From positions 248,001 to 312,000 of the forward strand of contig NZ_CP010429.1 of NCBI RefSeq assembly GCF_000974425.1: 64,000 nt of DNA, read 5' to 3'. Shown piece by piece: positions 41,947 through 51,400 of this stretch (position 1 is the first letter of the stretch; each line of letters starts with the position of its first letter). Under the pieces are notes generated by a model. The model worked only from the letters and a program-made list of their open reading frames with translations. It searched no databases and was not told the origin of the DNA. Position numbers and translations under genes: made by a program. Origin of the DNA: Spirosoma radiotolerans. Its GTDB lineage: Bacteria; Bacteroidota; Bacteroidia; Cytophagales; Spirosomataceae.

Positions 41947-43953
41947 TTACAGCGTCTTTGGTTTCAGATACTTGTCGAACCACTGCAAATACCGGTCAAC
42001 GCGGTCTTTTTGATAACTGGGAACCGTGATGCCGTGAAATTGACCCGGATAAATAATCAATTGGGTAGGAATACCCAACGACCGCAATGCCTGAAACATT
42101 TGTTCACTACCCGCCGTGGGTACGTTAAAGTCTTTCTCGCCCGCCATGAAGAGGGTTGGCGTTTTGATGCGGTCGGCTTTCAGAAATGGATAAGATAACT
42201 TCAGCCATTTATCTGTGTTTTTCCAGGGTGCCCCCAGCTCCGTTTCGTACTGATTGGTGTATTGGTCAATGCCATACATGGACAGTTGTAGTGAGCTCCC
42301 TGCTCCGCTGGCGGCTGCCTTGAAGCGTGTGTCGGTGGCAATGGTGTAGTTGGTCAGAATGCCGCCGTAGCTCCAGCCGCCAATCCCCAGTCGGTCGGGG
42401 TCGGCGATGCCTTTGTCAACGAGGTAATCGGTTGCGCCCAAAATGTCCAGTACTTCTTTGTTGCCCCAGTCGGCATAAATGGCTTTGGTATAGTCGAGGC
42501 CGCGGCCATTGCTGCCCCGGTAGTTGACCGCCACCACAGCATATCCACCCGCCGACAACAGTTGCCGGGTCAGGTCGAAGGAGAACTCGTCCTGCGAAAC
42601 CGGGCCGCCGTGAATGTAGAAAATAGTGGGTAGTTTTTTATTCGCAGGGGTGTTGGCTGGTCGATACAAAACGTTGGATACCTGCGCGCCATCTTTACTT
42701 TTCGACGTAAACCCTTCGACCGACGCCAGTTCGAGTGGGGCCAGAAACGCATCATGTGTGTGAGTAAGCCGACGGGTTGTTCCATTTTCGACCGCATACA
42801 GTTCGCCGGGAATGTGGGGCTCACTCATCAGGGTTAGCCAGTTACCGGCCGATACGGTTTCCAGGTCGCCAAATACCCGGTTGCCACTCGCGACTTTCAT
42901 GAATTTTCCATCGGCAAGGGCATACTGGCCAACATACGTCTGGCGGTCGTCCTGCACCAGTACCCCAATCGTTTGCCCGTCTTTGGCCCAGCGCGGGTTC
43001 CGCACCGGCCGATCCAGTGTTTTTGACAATAAGGCTGGCTCGCCACCATCCCGGCTAATGACCGCCAGAACGGGTTGGTCGTACATCAGAAAATTCCCCG
43101 ACGCCGTTGAGCGGGTGTACGCAATCCGCTTACCGTCCGGACTCCATACTGGGTTATTATCCGAGCCTGCCCAGGTGGTCAATTGCTTCGGGGTGGCGCC
43201 GGGCTTGGCGTCGATCACGTAAATGTCGGTATTCTGATTCCGGTCCGGGTCTTCAGTTCGGTTGCTGACAAAGGCCAGTTGCGATCCATCCGGCGACCAA
43301 ACAGGCGAACTTTCGTCGTAGAGGCCCGTGGTGAGGGTATCCAGTTTTTTGGTCGTTACATCAAATACATACAGGTGAACGGAGCCTTTTTCAATATAGC
43401 CCTTTACGTCGGCTTTGAAATGATAGCGGTCAAGTACGAACGGCTTGCGAACTTTCGTTTTGGCCGAATCAGCGTAGTCGGGGTCCCGCAGCGTCATGGC
43501 GATCTTTTTGCCGTCTGGCGACCAGACGTAGTCTTCCAGATCGGTTTTCAGATCGGTTAATTTCTTAGCCTCACCGCCCCGCCGATCCATCAGCCAGATT
43601 TGCCCTTTAGTAGCACCCTGCCGGGCCGATACAAACGAGATATATTTTCCATCCGGGCTGAACCGCGCTCTCGATTCGCCGTCGGGTGTGCTGGTCAATT
43701 GAACGGACTCCTTTCCGTCCCAGCTCACCATCCAGATGTCAGAATTACGTTTGTCTTTTGTCGTATCGACCGTCGACAGGCCGTAGCTGATCCATTTACC
43801 GTCGGGCGAAACCTGCGGGTCGCTGATCGTTTGGAGTCGGTAGATATCCTTTGTACTGATAGGCCGCTTTTTTACTGGCGTCTGCGCCTGCGTCGCGAGC
43901 GTTGAGAAGAATAGGAAAGCTAAAAGTAGCGATCGGTTTTTCATGGTTATCAA
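41947..43953 (-). CDS. Exported S9-family prolyl oligopeptidase
   Basis: This 668-residue serine peptidase has a signal peptide (about 1-23), an N-terminal TolB-like beta-propeller (about 30-400; repeats such as SPDGKYISFVSAR and SPDGKKIAMTLRD) and a C-terminal alpha/beta hydrolase domain with catalytic S528 (GGWSYGG), D608 (GEKDFNV) and H640 (GQFHG). Such enzymes degrade short peptides in the periplasm, cutting after particular residues. It is a single gene, followed downstream by a short gap, with the 43961-44079 hairpin upstream. Confidence 0.93.
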   Translation of the reverse strand: MITMKNRSLLLAFLFFSTLATQAQTPVKKRPISTKDIYRLQTISDPQVSPDGKWISYGLSTVDTTKDKRNSDIWMVSWDGKESVQLTSTPDGESRARFSPDGKYISFVSARQGATKGQIWLMDRRGGEAKKLTDLKTDLEDYVWSPDGKKIAMTLRDPDYADSAKTKVRKPFVLDRYHFKADVKGYIEKGSVHLYVFDVTTKKLDTLTTGLYDESSPVWSPDGSQLAFVSNRTEDPDRNQNTDIYVIDAKPGATPKQLTTWAGSDNNPVWSPDGKRIAYTRSTASGNFLMYDQPVLAVISRDGGEPALLSKTLDRPVRNPRWAKDGQTIGVLVQDDRQTYVGQYALADGKFMKVASGNRVFGDLETVSAGNWLTLMSEPHIPGELYAVENGTTRRLTHTHDAFLAPLELASVEGFTSKSKDGAQVSNVLYRPANTPANKKLPTIFYIHGGPVSQDEFSFDLTRQLLSAGGYAVVAVNYRGSNGRGLDYTKAIYADWGNKEVLDILGATDYLVDKGIADPDRLGIGGWSYGGILTNYTIATDTRFKAAASGAGSSLQLSMYGIDQYTNQYETELGAPWKNTDKWLKLSYPFLKADRIKTPTLFMAGEKDFNVPTAGSEQMFQALRSLGIPTQLIIYPGQFHGITVPSYQKDRVDRYLQWFDKYLKPKTL

Positions 43954-43960
43954 TATGAGT

Positions 43961-44079
43961 GATAGCGCGAACGTCTTCGTTCGTGCTGATTATTCTTCGG
44001 CCTCTGGCCGTTTGACGATTACTTGCTTTCGGCCAGAGGCCGGTGAATAGTCAGCACGAACGAAGACGTTCGCGCTATC
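43961..44079. repeat. 119-bp nested inverted repeat
   Basis: Arms of 35 bp (43961-43995 and 44045-44079) pair with one mismatch, and an inner perfect 13-bp pair (43998-44010 with 44030-44042, containing GGCCTCTGGCC) continues the stem. The loop is about 19 nt. It sits between the S9 peptidase start and the upstream aminotransferase stop, both on the minus strand. Confidence 0.92.
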
Positions 44080-44105
44080 CATACTGCAAATTTGTACTAA
44101 TATAC

Positions 44106-45374
44106 TTACCCCGCCAGTTCTTTCAGCGCCTGCACAAACGTGTCCAGTTCGGCAGTCGTTGTGTACAGGTGGGGCGTAACGCGGACGCCCTGCACGGGCG
44201 GTGAGTCGATGGCAACGGTGAATAGTTTGTATTTCTCGAATAAGGCTTTCGCCAGTTCGGCGGGCGTTTTACCCACGATGCCCACGTTTGCGATGGCGCA
44301 GGAACGGGCGGGTGCTTCGGGGGTATTCAGCGTTATGTTCGGGTGGTGCCGCACCTGGTCTGTCCAGTAGCGTTGCAGGTAACGAAGTCGTGCTTCTTTA
44401 CGCTCGATTCCAATGCTGTTATGAAAGGCAATGGCATCCTGAATAGCCAGATCAGTTGCTACAGGGTGGGTGCCGGTATGGTTTAGTTTTCGAATATCAG
44501 TATCCGCCACGCTGCTATCAGCAAATAGAGGCCAAAGACCCGCAATTTTGTCCCGGCGCACATACAGAATACCCGCCCCCAGGGGTGTGCCAAGCCATTT
44601 GTGTAAACTGCTGGCATAATAATCAACATTGCCCAGATCGCTCATTGTAAAGTTCAACTGCCCGAATGCGTGGGCACCGTCGACCAATACCTCAACTCCA
44701 CGCTTATGCGCCATGTCAGTGAGCTGACGGATCGGTAAAATCTGCCCGGTGATGTTGACCATGTGGCAAACCATCAGCAACCGGGTTTTGGGCGTAATGG
44801 CTTTCTCGTAGAGACTCACGATCTCCGCATCGGATTTGGGGTTATTCGGGAGCGACACCACCCGATTCACAATGCCGTGCCGACGGGCCTGGAGCTTGAA
44901 CATATCCAGCATGGCACCGTAATCCTGTTGGGCCATAATGGCCTCATCGCCCGATTTCCAGTTCAAGCCCCCAATGACGGTGTCGAGCGATTCCGTTGTG
45001 TTTCGGGTGATGATTAACTCGTCGGGGGAGCAACCCAGCAACTTCGCCAGCTGAGTTTGGGAGACCCGCTTGTCGTCGAACTGGCGCGTTCGCATGTAAT
45101 AAGACGACACCGAATTGATAGCCTGGATGTGTTTCAGGTAACGATCCATTACTGGCTGGGCCGCCAGCGAATAATAGCCGTTTTCGAGCTGAATGAAATC
45201 GGTCGTGACCGGATACACTGCCCGAATCGTGGCCCAGAAATCCTCTTGCTGCGCCAGAGCAAGGGGCGGTGTGGTTGCTGCGCTGGCCAGTGCTTTGTCC
45301 AGCCCTGCCCAGGTCGACAGGGCTGCGGTACCGACGAGGGATTTAAGAAACTGTCGCTTGGAGAGGGGAGACAT
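44106..45374 (-). CDS. Exported class V PLP aminotransferase (isopenicillin-N-epimerase-like)
   Basis: This 422-residue fold-type I enzyme has a Tat-like signal (MSPLSKRQFLKSLVGTAALS), with Lys-Arg instead of the Arg-Arg pair. The core blocks are RNTTESLDTVIGGL, VDGAHAFGQL and the PLP lysine in YASSLHKWLGTPLGAGILYV. It resembles isopenicillin-N epimerase / cysteine-desulfurase-like members, but no beta-lactam genes are present. I start at ATG 45374; the upstream GTG at 45398 would precede the signal. It is the second exported PLP enzyme in this region. Confidence 0.87.
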   Translation of the reverse strand: MSPLSKRQFLKSLVGTAALSTWAGLDKALASAATTPPLALAQQEDFWATIRAVYPVTTDFIQLENGYYSLAAQPVMDRYLKHIQAINSVSSYYMRTRQFDDKRVSQTQLAKLLGCSPDELIITRNTTESLDTVIGGLNWKSGDEAIMAQQDYGAMLDMFKLQARRHGIVNRVVSLPNNPKSDAEIVSLYEKAITPKTRLLMVCHMVNITGQILPIRQLTDMAHKRGVEVLVDGAHAFGQLNFTMSDLGNVDYYASSLHKWLGTPLGAGILYVRRDKIAGLWPLFADSSVADTDIRKLNHTGTHPVATDLAIQDAIAFHNSIGIERKEARLRYLQRYWTDQVRHHPNITLNTPEAPARSCAIANVGIVGKTPAELAKALFEKYKLFTVAIDSPPVQGVRVTPHLYTTTAELDTFVQALKELAG

Positions 45375-45451
45375 TGGAACGAGTTTTTTATAATTCACCG
45401 GGTTTTAACGGCAGCGTCCGTCCGGCGCAATGGTAAGGCGAACTAAAAATC

Positions 45452-46837
45452 TTACCGAAGGTTCGGCACTGGCAGGACTGGCAAGCTCTCGTTGCCATCT
45501 TCACTTACGGCCTGTACAGCGAAGTAATAGTTGTCTTTCGAGTAAGGAAGGGTCATGCCTAGCTTCGTTGTGAAAAACTTTTTTTGCCAGAACGGCCAGT
45601 AGGTTTCGCGCATGAGTACATAATAGCCTTTTACCTTGCCTGCTGTCGGGGCTTGCCAGTACAAAACGGTTGCGTTGGTGAGGTTTCGAACGTCGACCGT
45701 TACTTTCTGGGGCACAATGGGCGCTTTCGCCAGGTTGGCCAGTGTAGCCAGATTGATCGCCGTGTTTTTGCGGAGATATTCGAAGTCCATAAACTTGGCA
45801 TAATCACCAAATTCAGTCCCGTTTTCCGTACGTAAATCCTGGTGCTGGTGTTCATAGTTTTCGTTCATTTCTGTCAGGCGAACGGCCGCAAAACCACGCT
45901 GAACGTACGGCGTATGGTCGCCCCCGCGCAGGTATCGGTCATTTCGATATACCATCACCACTTCCAGATTTTCGACATATCGCTCGCCAACTTCTTTCAG
46001 ATAGCGGGCCAGCGTGCGGGCTTTGCCGTCGTTTTCGTTGCCAAACTGCCGAATCTGGCCAATACGCCCGGTCGTGTCTTTCAGCAGCACACCCGGCAGG
46101 CCCTCGCTAAACACCCGCAGCCGTGTGTTGTCAATGATGCGGGTATCGCTGCTGTTGTTGCTGCCCATGATGTCGTTGTTGAGTACAGCTTCTACGTTCC
46201 ATTTCTCCTTCAGCGCCCGTTCGGACAGGTGCTCAGCGCCGAGTAAGCCCTGTTCTTCGCCCGTCAGGGTGACAAAGATGACCGTTGCCGGAAACGAGGA
46301 TTTGCTCATCACCCGGCAAAGTTCAATGACAGCCGCCGTACCCGAGCCATCGTCATTGGCTCCCGGCGCGTCCGATTCGCGGTTCATAACATTGGTGACG
46401 CGGCTATCCATGTGGCCCTGCACAATAAAAACGCGGGTATCGTTCGGATCGGTCCCTTTGAGGGTGGCCATCACATTGCCCATATTGGCAGGCTTGTCGA
46501 CACGCCGGCCGTCGGGCTGGAGGGTCCAGGTATCGAGGGTGGCCGTCATGCGTCCGCCCGACTGTTTGGCGTATTGATTGAATTTGCCCAGAATCCACTG
46601 ACGGGCGGCTCCAAGGCCTTTTTTGCCCACCTGCGTGGTGGCATCGGCGGGCACGCTCAGGGTATGGCGCGTCCCGAAACTAACAAGACCATTGATGTGT
46701 GCGCGCAGGCTATCGGCAGAAATCTGACTAATCAGGTCCGCAATCTGAGGGTCGCGGTTCAGGATGGTTTGCGCGTTGAGTAGGGGAGAAACGAGAAGGA
46801 ATGCGAGGAAAAAAGGAAGTAACGCTTTTGGTTGCAT
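45452..46837 (-). CDS. Exported M28-family zinc peptidase
   Basis: This protein of about 461 residues has a signal peptide (MQPKALLPFFLAFLLVSPLLNAQ), a zinc aminopeptidase core and a C-terminal beta-sandwich domain (about 365-455, FnIII-like). Zinc ligands and catalytic residues are seen in VQGHMDSR, GANDDGSGTAAVIEL, LTGEEQGLLGAEHL and VLNNDIMGS. It would cleave peptides in the periplasm or outside the cell. I use ATG 46837 to give a normal signal. A terminator at 46868-46898 separates it from the gene upstream. Confidence 0.9.
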   Translation of the reverse strand: MQPKALLPFFLAFLLVSPLLNAQTILNRDPQIADLISQISADSLRAHINGLVSFGTRHTLSVPADATTQVGKKGLGAARQWILGKFNQYAKQSGGRMTATLDTWTLQPDGRRVDKPANMGNVMATLKGTDPNDTRVFIVQGHMDSRVTNVMNRESDAPGANDDGSGTAAVIELCRVMSKSSFPATVIFVTLTGEEQGLLGAEHLSERALKEKWNVEAVLNNDIMGSNNSSDTRIIDNTRLRVFSEGLPGVLLKDTTGRIGQIRQFGNENDGKARTLARYLKEVGERYVENLEVVMVYRNDRYLRGGDHTPYVQRGFAAVRLTEMNENYEHQHQDLRTENGTEFGDYAKFMDFEYLRKNTAINLATLANLAKAPIVPQKVTVDVRNLTNATVLYWQAPTAGKVKGYYVLMRETYWPFWQKKFFTTKLGMTLPYSKDNYYFAVQAVSEDGNESLPVLPVPNLR

Positions 46838-46867
46838 AAGTTTGCTGATTGAATAGGCGAAGCTACT

Positions 46868-46898
46868 AAAAAAGCGCAAACTAGCCTAGTTTGCGCTT
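46868..46898 (-). terminator. Terminator after the HD-DUF5706 gene
   Basis: AAGCGCAAACTA (46872-46883) pairs with TAGTTTGCGCTT (46887-46898) around a 3-nt loop, and on the minus strand it is followed by a T-run. It lies 65 bp downstream of the HD-DUF5706 stop codon. Confidence 0.9.
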
Positions 46899-46962
46899 CC
46901 GGGTACGCTTACTGCCGATTTATATTTTGTCAACCGACACTCAGGCAAAATAAGCTAATCTA

Positions 46963-48261
46963 TTATTTGCTCATGTATGTTGCAATGCCAAAGGCGATGA
47001 CCGATATGACCAGCCCGAACATAAAGACAGAATACGACCAGCGGAGAAGCTTGTATTTTCGCCCCAGTACTTTGCCTAAAAAGTAGATGTCGCGAATCAT
47101 GCTGGAATACAGGAAATCAGAATCATCCATCATCCGGCGCATTCCCCATTCGTAATCCGACAACCCCATCTGGTGGAAATTGCCAAAAAAGAGCAGATTG
47201 GCGGTTTTGTTTTCGATGTCTTCCCGGCTCACGAAACCGCTCGTTACATTGGGTCGGGTAGCCAGTACCGACAGCACGGTAGCCACCAGACAGGTAACGG
47301 CCAGCATGACGGTTGGAATGGTCAGAATGGGCCATTCTTCCAGCTTTCGAGCCAGTATACTAACAATCAACGACAACACAATGGTGTTGATCGAGATCAT
47401 GATGTTCGCCTTGGTATCCGCCATCGAACTCAATTGAAAATGGTTGGCTGACGTCAGGCGGAACATGGTCTCTACACCGCGTTCGGGCTTGCGCTCTTTT
47501 TTGACGGTATCTGCTGGTTTTGACTCACTTAGTGGATGAGGTAAGTCTGGCTCTTTCGATAGCTCGTTCAGCGCATCTTTCTGCTCTTTGTGGTGCTTAC
47601 TCTTGTCTTTATCCGACTTGTCTTTGTCGTGTTTCCCATGTTTGGGTTCATCCTCGGCATCGTCGTCGCCTAGCTGCTGCCGGAGTTTCTCCAGATTCGC
47701 TAGCTGACGTGGTTCTAAAACCGTTTTGCCGTAATGCGTGAAATAATGGTGATTCTCCAGAAAATCGGCTGTCTTTTTTCGCCATTTCTTTTTGCTGATT
47801 TTTTCGAACGTATGCTTCATTTCCTGCCGGAGATCTTCACTGCGTTCCAGAAAATCGTCGGCCGACAGGTGGCCCAGGTCGGCATCGCACAGGATTTCCG
47901 GTAACCGTTTGCCCTGCGGATTCTGGGGCATTTTGGTTGCCTGGATACAGGCTTCTATTTCCTCAATGCGTTTAGGTGATAGTCCCTGTTTTTCCAGAAA
48001 GGGCCGCGCTATGTTGATTCCGTTTGCTTCGTGATTGTCACAGCCTTCCTTATACCCTACATCGTGTAGCCAGGCGGCAATGAGCACAGTTTCCCGGTCG
48101 GTATCCGATAGTTTTTCATGGTCAGCAATCTCATTGGCAAACGCCACTACCGCCCTTGTATGACTCAGATTGTGGTAGGTATAATCTACAGCAAGGTGCT
48201 TTAGCAACGATTCGGCGTAGATTTGGGTTTGTTGAAGCAGCGAGGTTTCCTGGGCGATCAT
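46963..48261 (-). CDS. HD phosphohydrolase fused to a PycTM-like (DUF5706) membrane domain
   Basis: This 432-residue protein has an N-terminal HD domain with metal residues H34 (NLSHTR), H66-D67 (WLHDVGY) and D126/D128 (CDADLGH), a highly charged Lys/Asp/His linker (about 200-260), and a C-terminal block (264-432) with helices at about 286-304, 311-333 and 407-428. The segment LTSANHFQLSSMADTKANIMISINTIVLSLIVSIL matches the DUF5706/PycTM module known from Pycsar effector proteins. The HD domain might hydrolyse a cyclic or linear nucleotide. Role in defence is unproven, since this fusion is widespread. A class III cyclase lies 4 kb away. Confidence 0.85.
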   Translation of the reverse strand: MIAQETSLLQQTQIYAESLLKHLAVDYTYHNLSHTRAVVAFANEIADHEKLSDTDRETVLIAAWLHDVGYKEGCDNHEANGINIARPFLEKQGLSPKRIEEIEACIQATKMPQNPQGKRLPEILCDADLGHLSADDFLERSEDLRQEMKHTFEKISKKKWRKKTADFLENHHYFTHYGKTVLEPRQLANLEKLRQQLGDDDAEDEPKHGKHDKDKSDKDKSKHHKEQKDALNELSKEPDLPHPLSESKPADTVKKERKPERGVETMFRLTSANHFQLSSMADTKANIMISINTIVLSLIVSILARKLEEWPILTIPTVMLAVTCLVATVLSVLATRPNVTSGFVSREDIENKTANLLFFGNFHQMGLSDYEWGMRRMMDDSDFLYSSMIRDIYFLGKVLGRKYKLLRWSYSVFMFGLVISVIAFGIATYMSK

Positions 48262-48422
48262 GGAGTTTGCTTTTACAATGCGTGTCGTAAGCTACAACCT
48301 AACGAACAAATTTCCGATTTCGTTACCAATTAGCCCCGGTTTTTTCATTGGTAGCTTATTGGTTATCAGTGGTTTGCTCTTTTCGATGTGCCGGGCACAT
48401 ATATTCAGCTAACTGTTACTGT

Positions 48423-51400
48423 ATGCGATTTTTATACGTTCTTACCATTCTGATCTTCATTAACTGGCTCGACGGAATCAGTGCATGGGCGCAGGCTCAG
48501 CCGAGCTACACCGTTTTTTTGCTTGGCGACGCCGGTGCCCCGCAGGCTAACGGCAATGATCCGGTGCTGAATACGCTGCGCACGCAACTTCAGAAGTCGG
48601 GCACCAACAGTTCATTGATTCTCTTGGGCGATAATATTTACCAGTATGGCCTGCCCGATGCCGATAATCCCGAGCGTGCCGGAGCCGAACGACGAATCCG
48701 GGAACAACTCGATTTACGAACGGCTTTTGACGGGCGGCTATTTGCCATTCCGGGAAACCACGATTGGGATAAAAGCGGCCGGGAAGGCTGGCAGCGGATC
48801 AAAAATCAGCAAGCCTACGTGCAGCAGTATACGGGCCGCGACGATGTGTTTTTTCCTGCCGATGGTTGCCCTGGCCCGGTCGAAATCCAATTATCGGATT
48901 CGCTGACACTGGTGCTGATGGACACGCAATACTGGCTTCATCCCTGGGATAAACCCGGCGAAGGCTCGGACTGCGCCACGAAAAATCTGCCCGATTTTCT
49001 GACCAAGCTGGACGATATTCTCTATCGAAACCGGCACAAACGAGTGGTTGTGGCTGGGCACCACCCGATGTATAGTCATGGGCAGCATGGCGGACATTTC
49101 ACCCTTAAAGACCATCTGTTTCCACTAACGGCCATTCGGAAACCGCTCTACATTCCGTTACCCGTTATTGGCTCCATTTATCCGGTCTATCGGTCGGTAT
49201 TCGGGAGTTTGCAGGATTTGCCTAACCCCGTATACCGCGAGATGCGCAATGGCATGGTGGCCATTTTTAACAAATACCGAAACCTGGTTTATACCAATGG
49301 GCACGACCATAACCTTCAGCTCATTCAGCATGACAGTCTGTATTACGTCACCAGCGGCAGCGGAGCCAAGCACGAACCCGTTGGCAAGCGCAAAGAAACG
49401 CTGTTTGCTATTGAGCGGAAGGGATTTGCCCGGCTGGATTTCGGGATTGGCGACCAGGTGACAATTTCGTTTTATGTGCCGAATGAACAGAAGCCCAACG
49501 GCGAATTACTCTACCAAACGACGATTCAACTTCGGCCAGCACCCATACCCGCCAAGGTCGGCAGCGCCGAAAAACGGCCCGATAGCCTTCGGGTTGTGCC
49601 GAGTAACCAGTATGCGGCTGGCCCCGTCAAGCGATTCTGGTTCGGCACCAACTATAGGGCTGTCTGGGCACAGCCCCTGTTGGTGCCGGTATTGAATCTA
49701 AGGGCCGAAGGATTGACCCCAACCGAGCGCGGGGGCGGAATGCAGACACTGTCTCTGCGGCTCACCGACCGAAATAAACACGAATTTGCGGTACGCTCCA
49801 TTGAAAAATATCCCGAAAAGGCGATTCCTACAGCTCTTCGGAGTGGCCTGGTGAACGACATTGTGCAGGACCAGATTTCGGCTTCCCATCCATTTGCGGC
49901 TTTGGCCGTGGCACCTCTGGCCGAAGCGGCCGGGGTGTATCATACGCGGCCACGCGTCGTCGTGATGCCGAACGATACCAGCCTGCACGACTACCAGCAG
50001 GCCTTTGCCAATACACTTATGCTCTATGAAGAGCGGGCCGACGGTAATTATAAAGGAACGGGGTTGTTTGGCAATACGACCAAACTGTACAGCACCCCCA
50101 AACTGCTCGATAAACTTCAGGACGACAACGACAATCGCGTTGACCAGCGATCGGTGTTGCGGGCCCGAATTTTCGATATGTGGATTGGTGACTGGGATCG
50201 CCACGACGACCAGTGGAGATGGGCTAGTTTTAAATCGGGCAAGGGGCTTCGGTTTGAGCCGGTTCCGCGTGACCGCGACCAGGCGTTTTTTGTCAACGAG
50301 GGCGTTTTACCCCGCCTTGCCAGCCGACGCTGGCTAATGCCCAAAATACAGGGCTTCGAAAATAAAATCCGGTATGTGCCCGGTTTCAATACCAACGCTC
50401 GTTTCTTCGACCGCTCGTTCCTGACCGAACCCAGCCGGGCCGATTGGCGGGCTATGGCCGACTCGCTCAAACAAAGCCTGACCGATCAGGCCATTGACGA
50501 AGCCATGCGCCAACTGCCCGAGTCGGCCCGGAAGCTGACGGCTGAAACAATAACCGCTAAACTTCGTCAGCGTCGGGCTGATTTAGCACGCTATGCCGAT
50601 GAACAGTACCTGTTTCTGGCGAAAGCGGTCGATGTGGTGGGGAGTGATAAAGAGGAACTGTTCGATGTGACCCGGCGGCCGGATGGCCAGACAGATGTCG
50701 TAGTTTACAAATTAAATAAAGACAACAACCCTACCCAGCAGCTATACGCTCGTCGATTCAGCCCGGCCGAAACCGACGAGGTTCGACTGTATGGATTGGG
50801 GGGCGATGACCGATTCGTACTTCACGGAACGGCCCCTAAAGGCAGCTTGGTGCGCATCATCGGGGGAAAGGGCGATGATATTATCACCGACAGCTCATCC
50901 GTTCGGGGTCTTTCGCGGAAAACGTGGGTGTATGACCTGCGTAAAAACACGACCATTACGGGCGGTTCGGAAACGCGCAGTCGTTTATCCGACGACAAAG
51001 CCGTCAACACCTACGACCGAATGGCGTTTCGCTACAACCTGACCATGCCGCTGCTGACCATCCAGGCTAACCCGGATGATGGTCTCTTTCTGGGGGGCGG
51101 TGTTTTGCACCGCACGCAGGGCTTTCGTAAAGAACCTTTCGCACAGCAACACCGCCTGACGGCCAGCCACGCGTTTGCCACAGATGCGTTTACGTTTCAC
51201 TACGATGGCACCTATACGGATCTCATTGGCCGGGCCGATCTAGTGCTTAATGCCGATATCAAAGCCCCGAATTTTGTGCAGAACTTCTTTGGTCTGGGCA
51301 ATGAAACGGTGTTCAACAAAGCGCTGGGCGTTAATTATTACCGCGTTCGGTTCGAAAACTGGAACCTGAATGCGCTGATCCAGCACCGGGTCGGGAAGGC

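Noticed and set aside
44106..45374. Beta-lactam biosynthesis suggested by isopenicillin-epimerase similarity
   Set aside because: No isopenicillin synthase or related genes are present, and the enzyme is predicted to be exported.
46963..48261. A complete Pycsar defence operon
   Set aside because: The effector-like module is fused to HD and the cyclase is 4 kb away in another unit, so the standard two-gene operon is not present.
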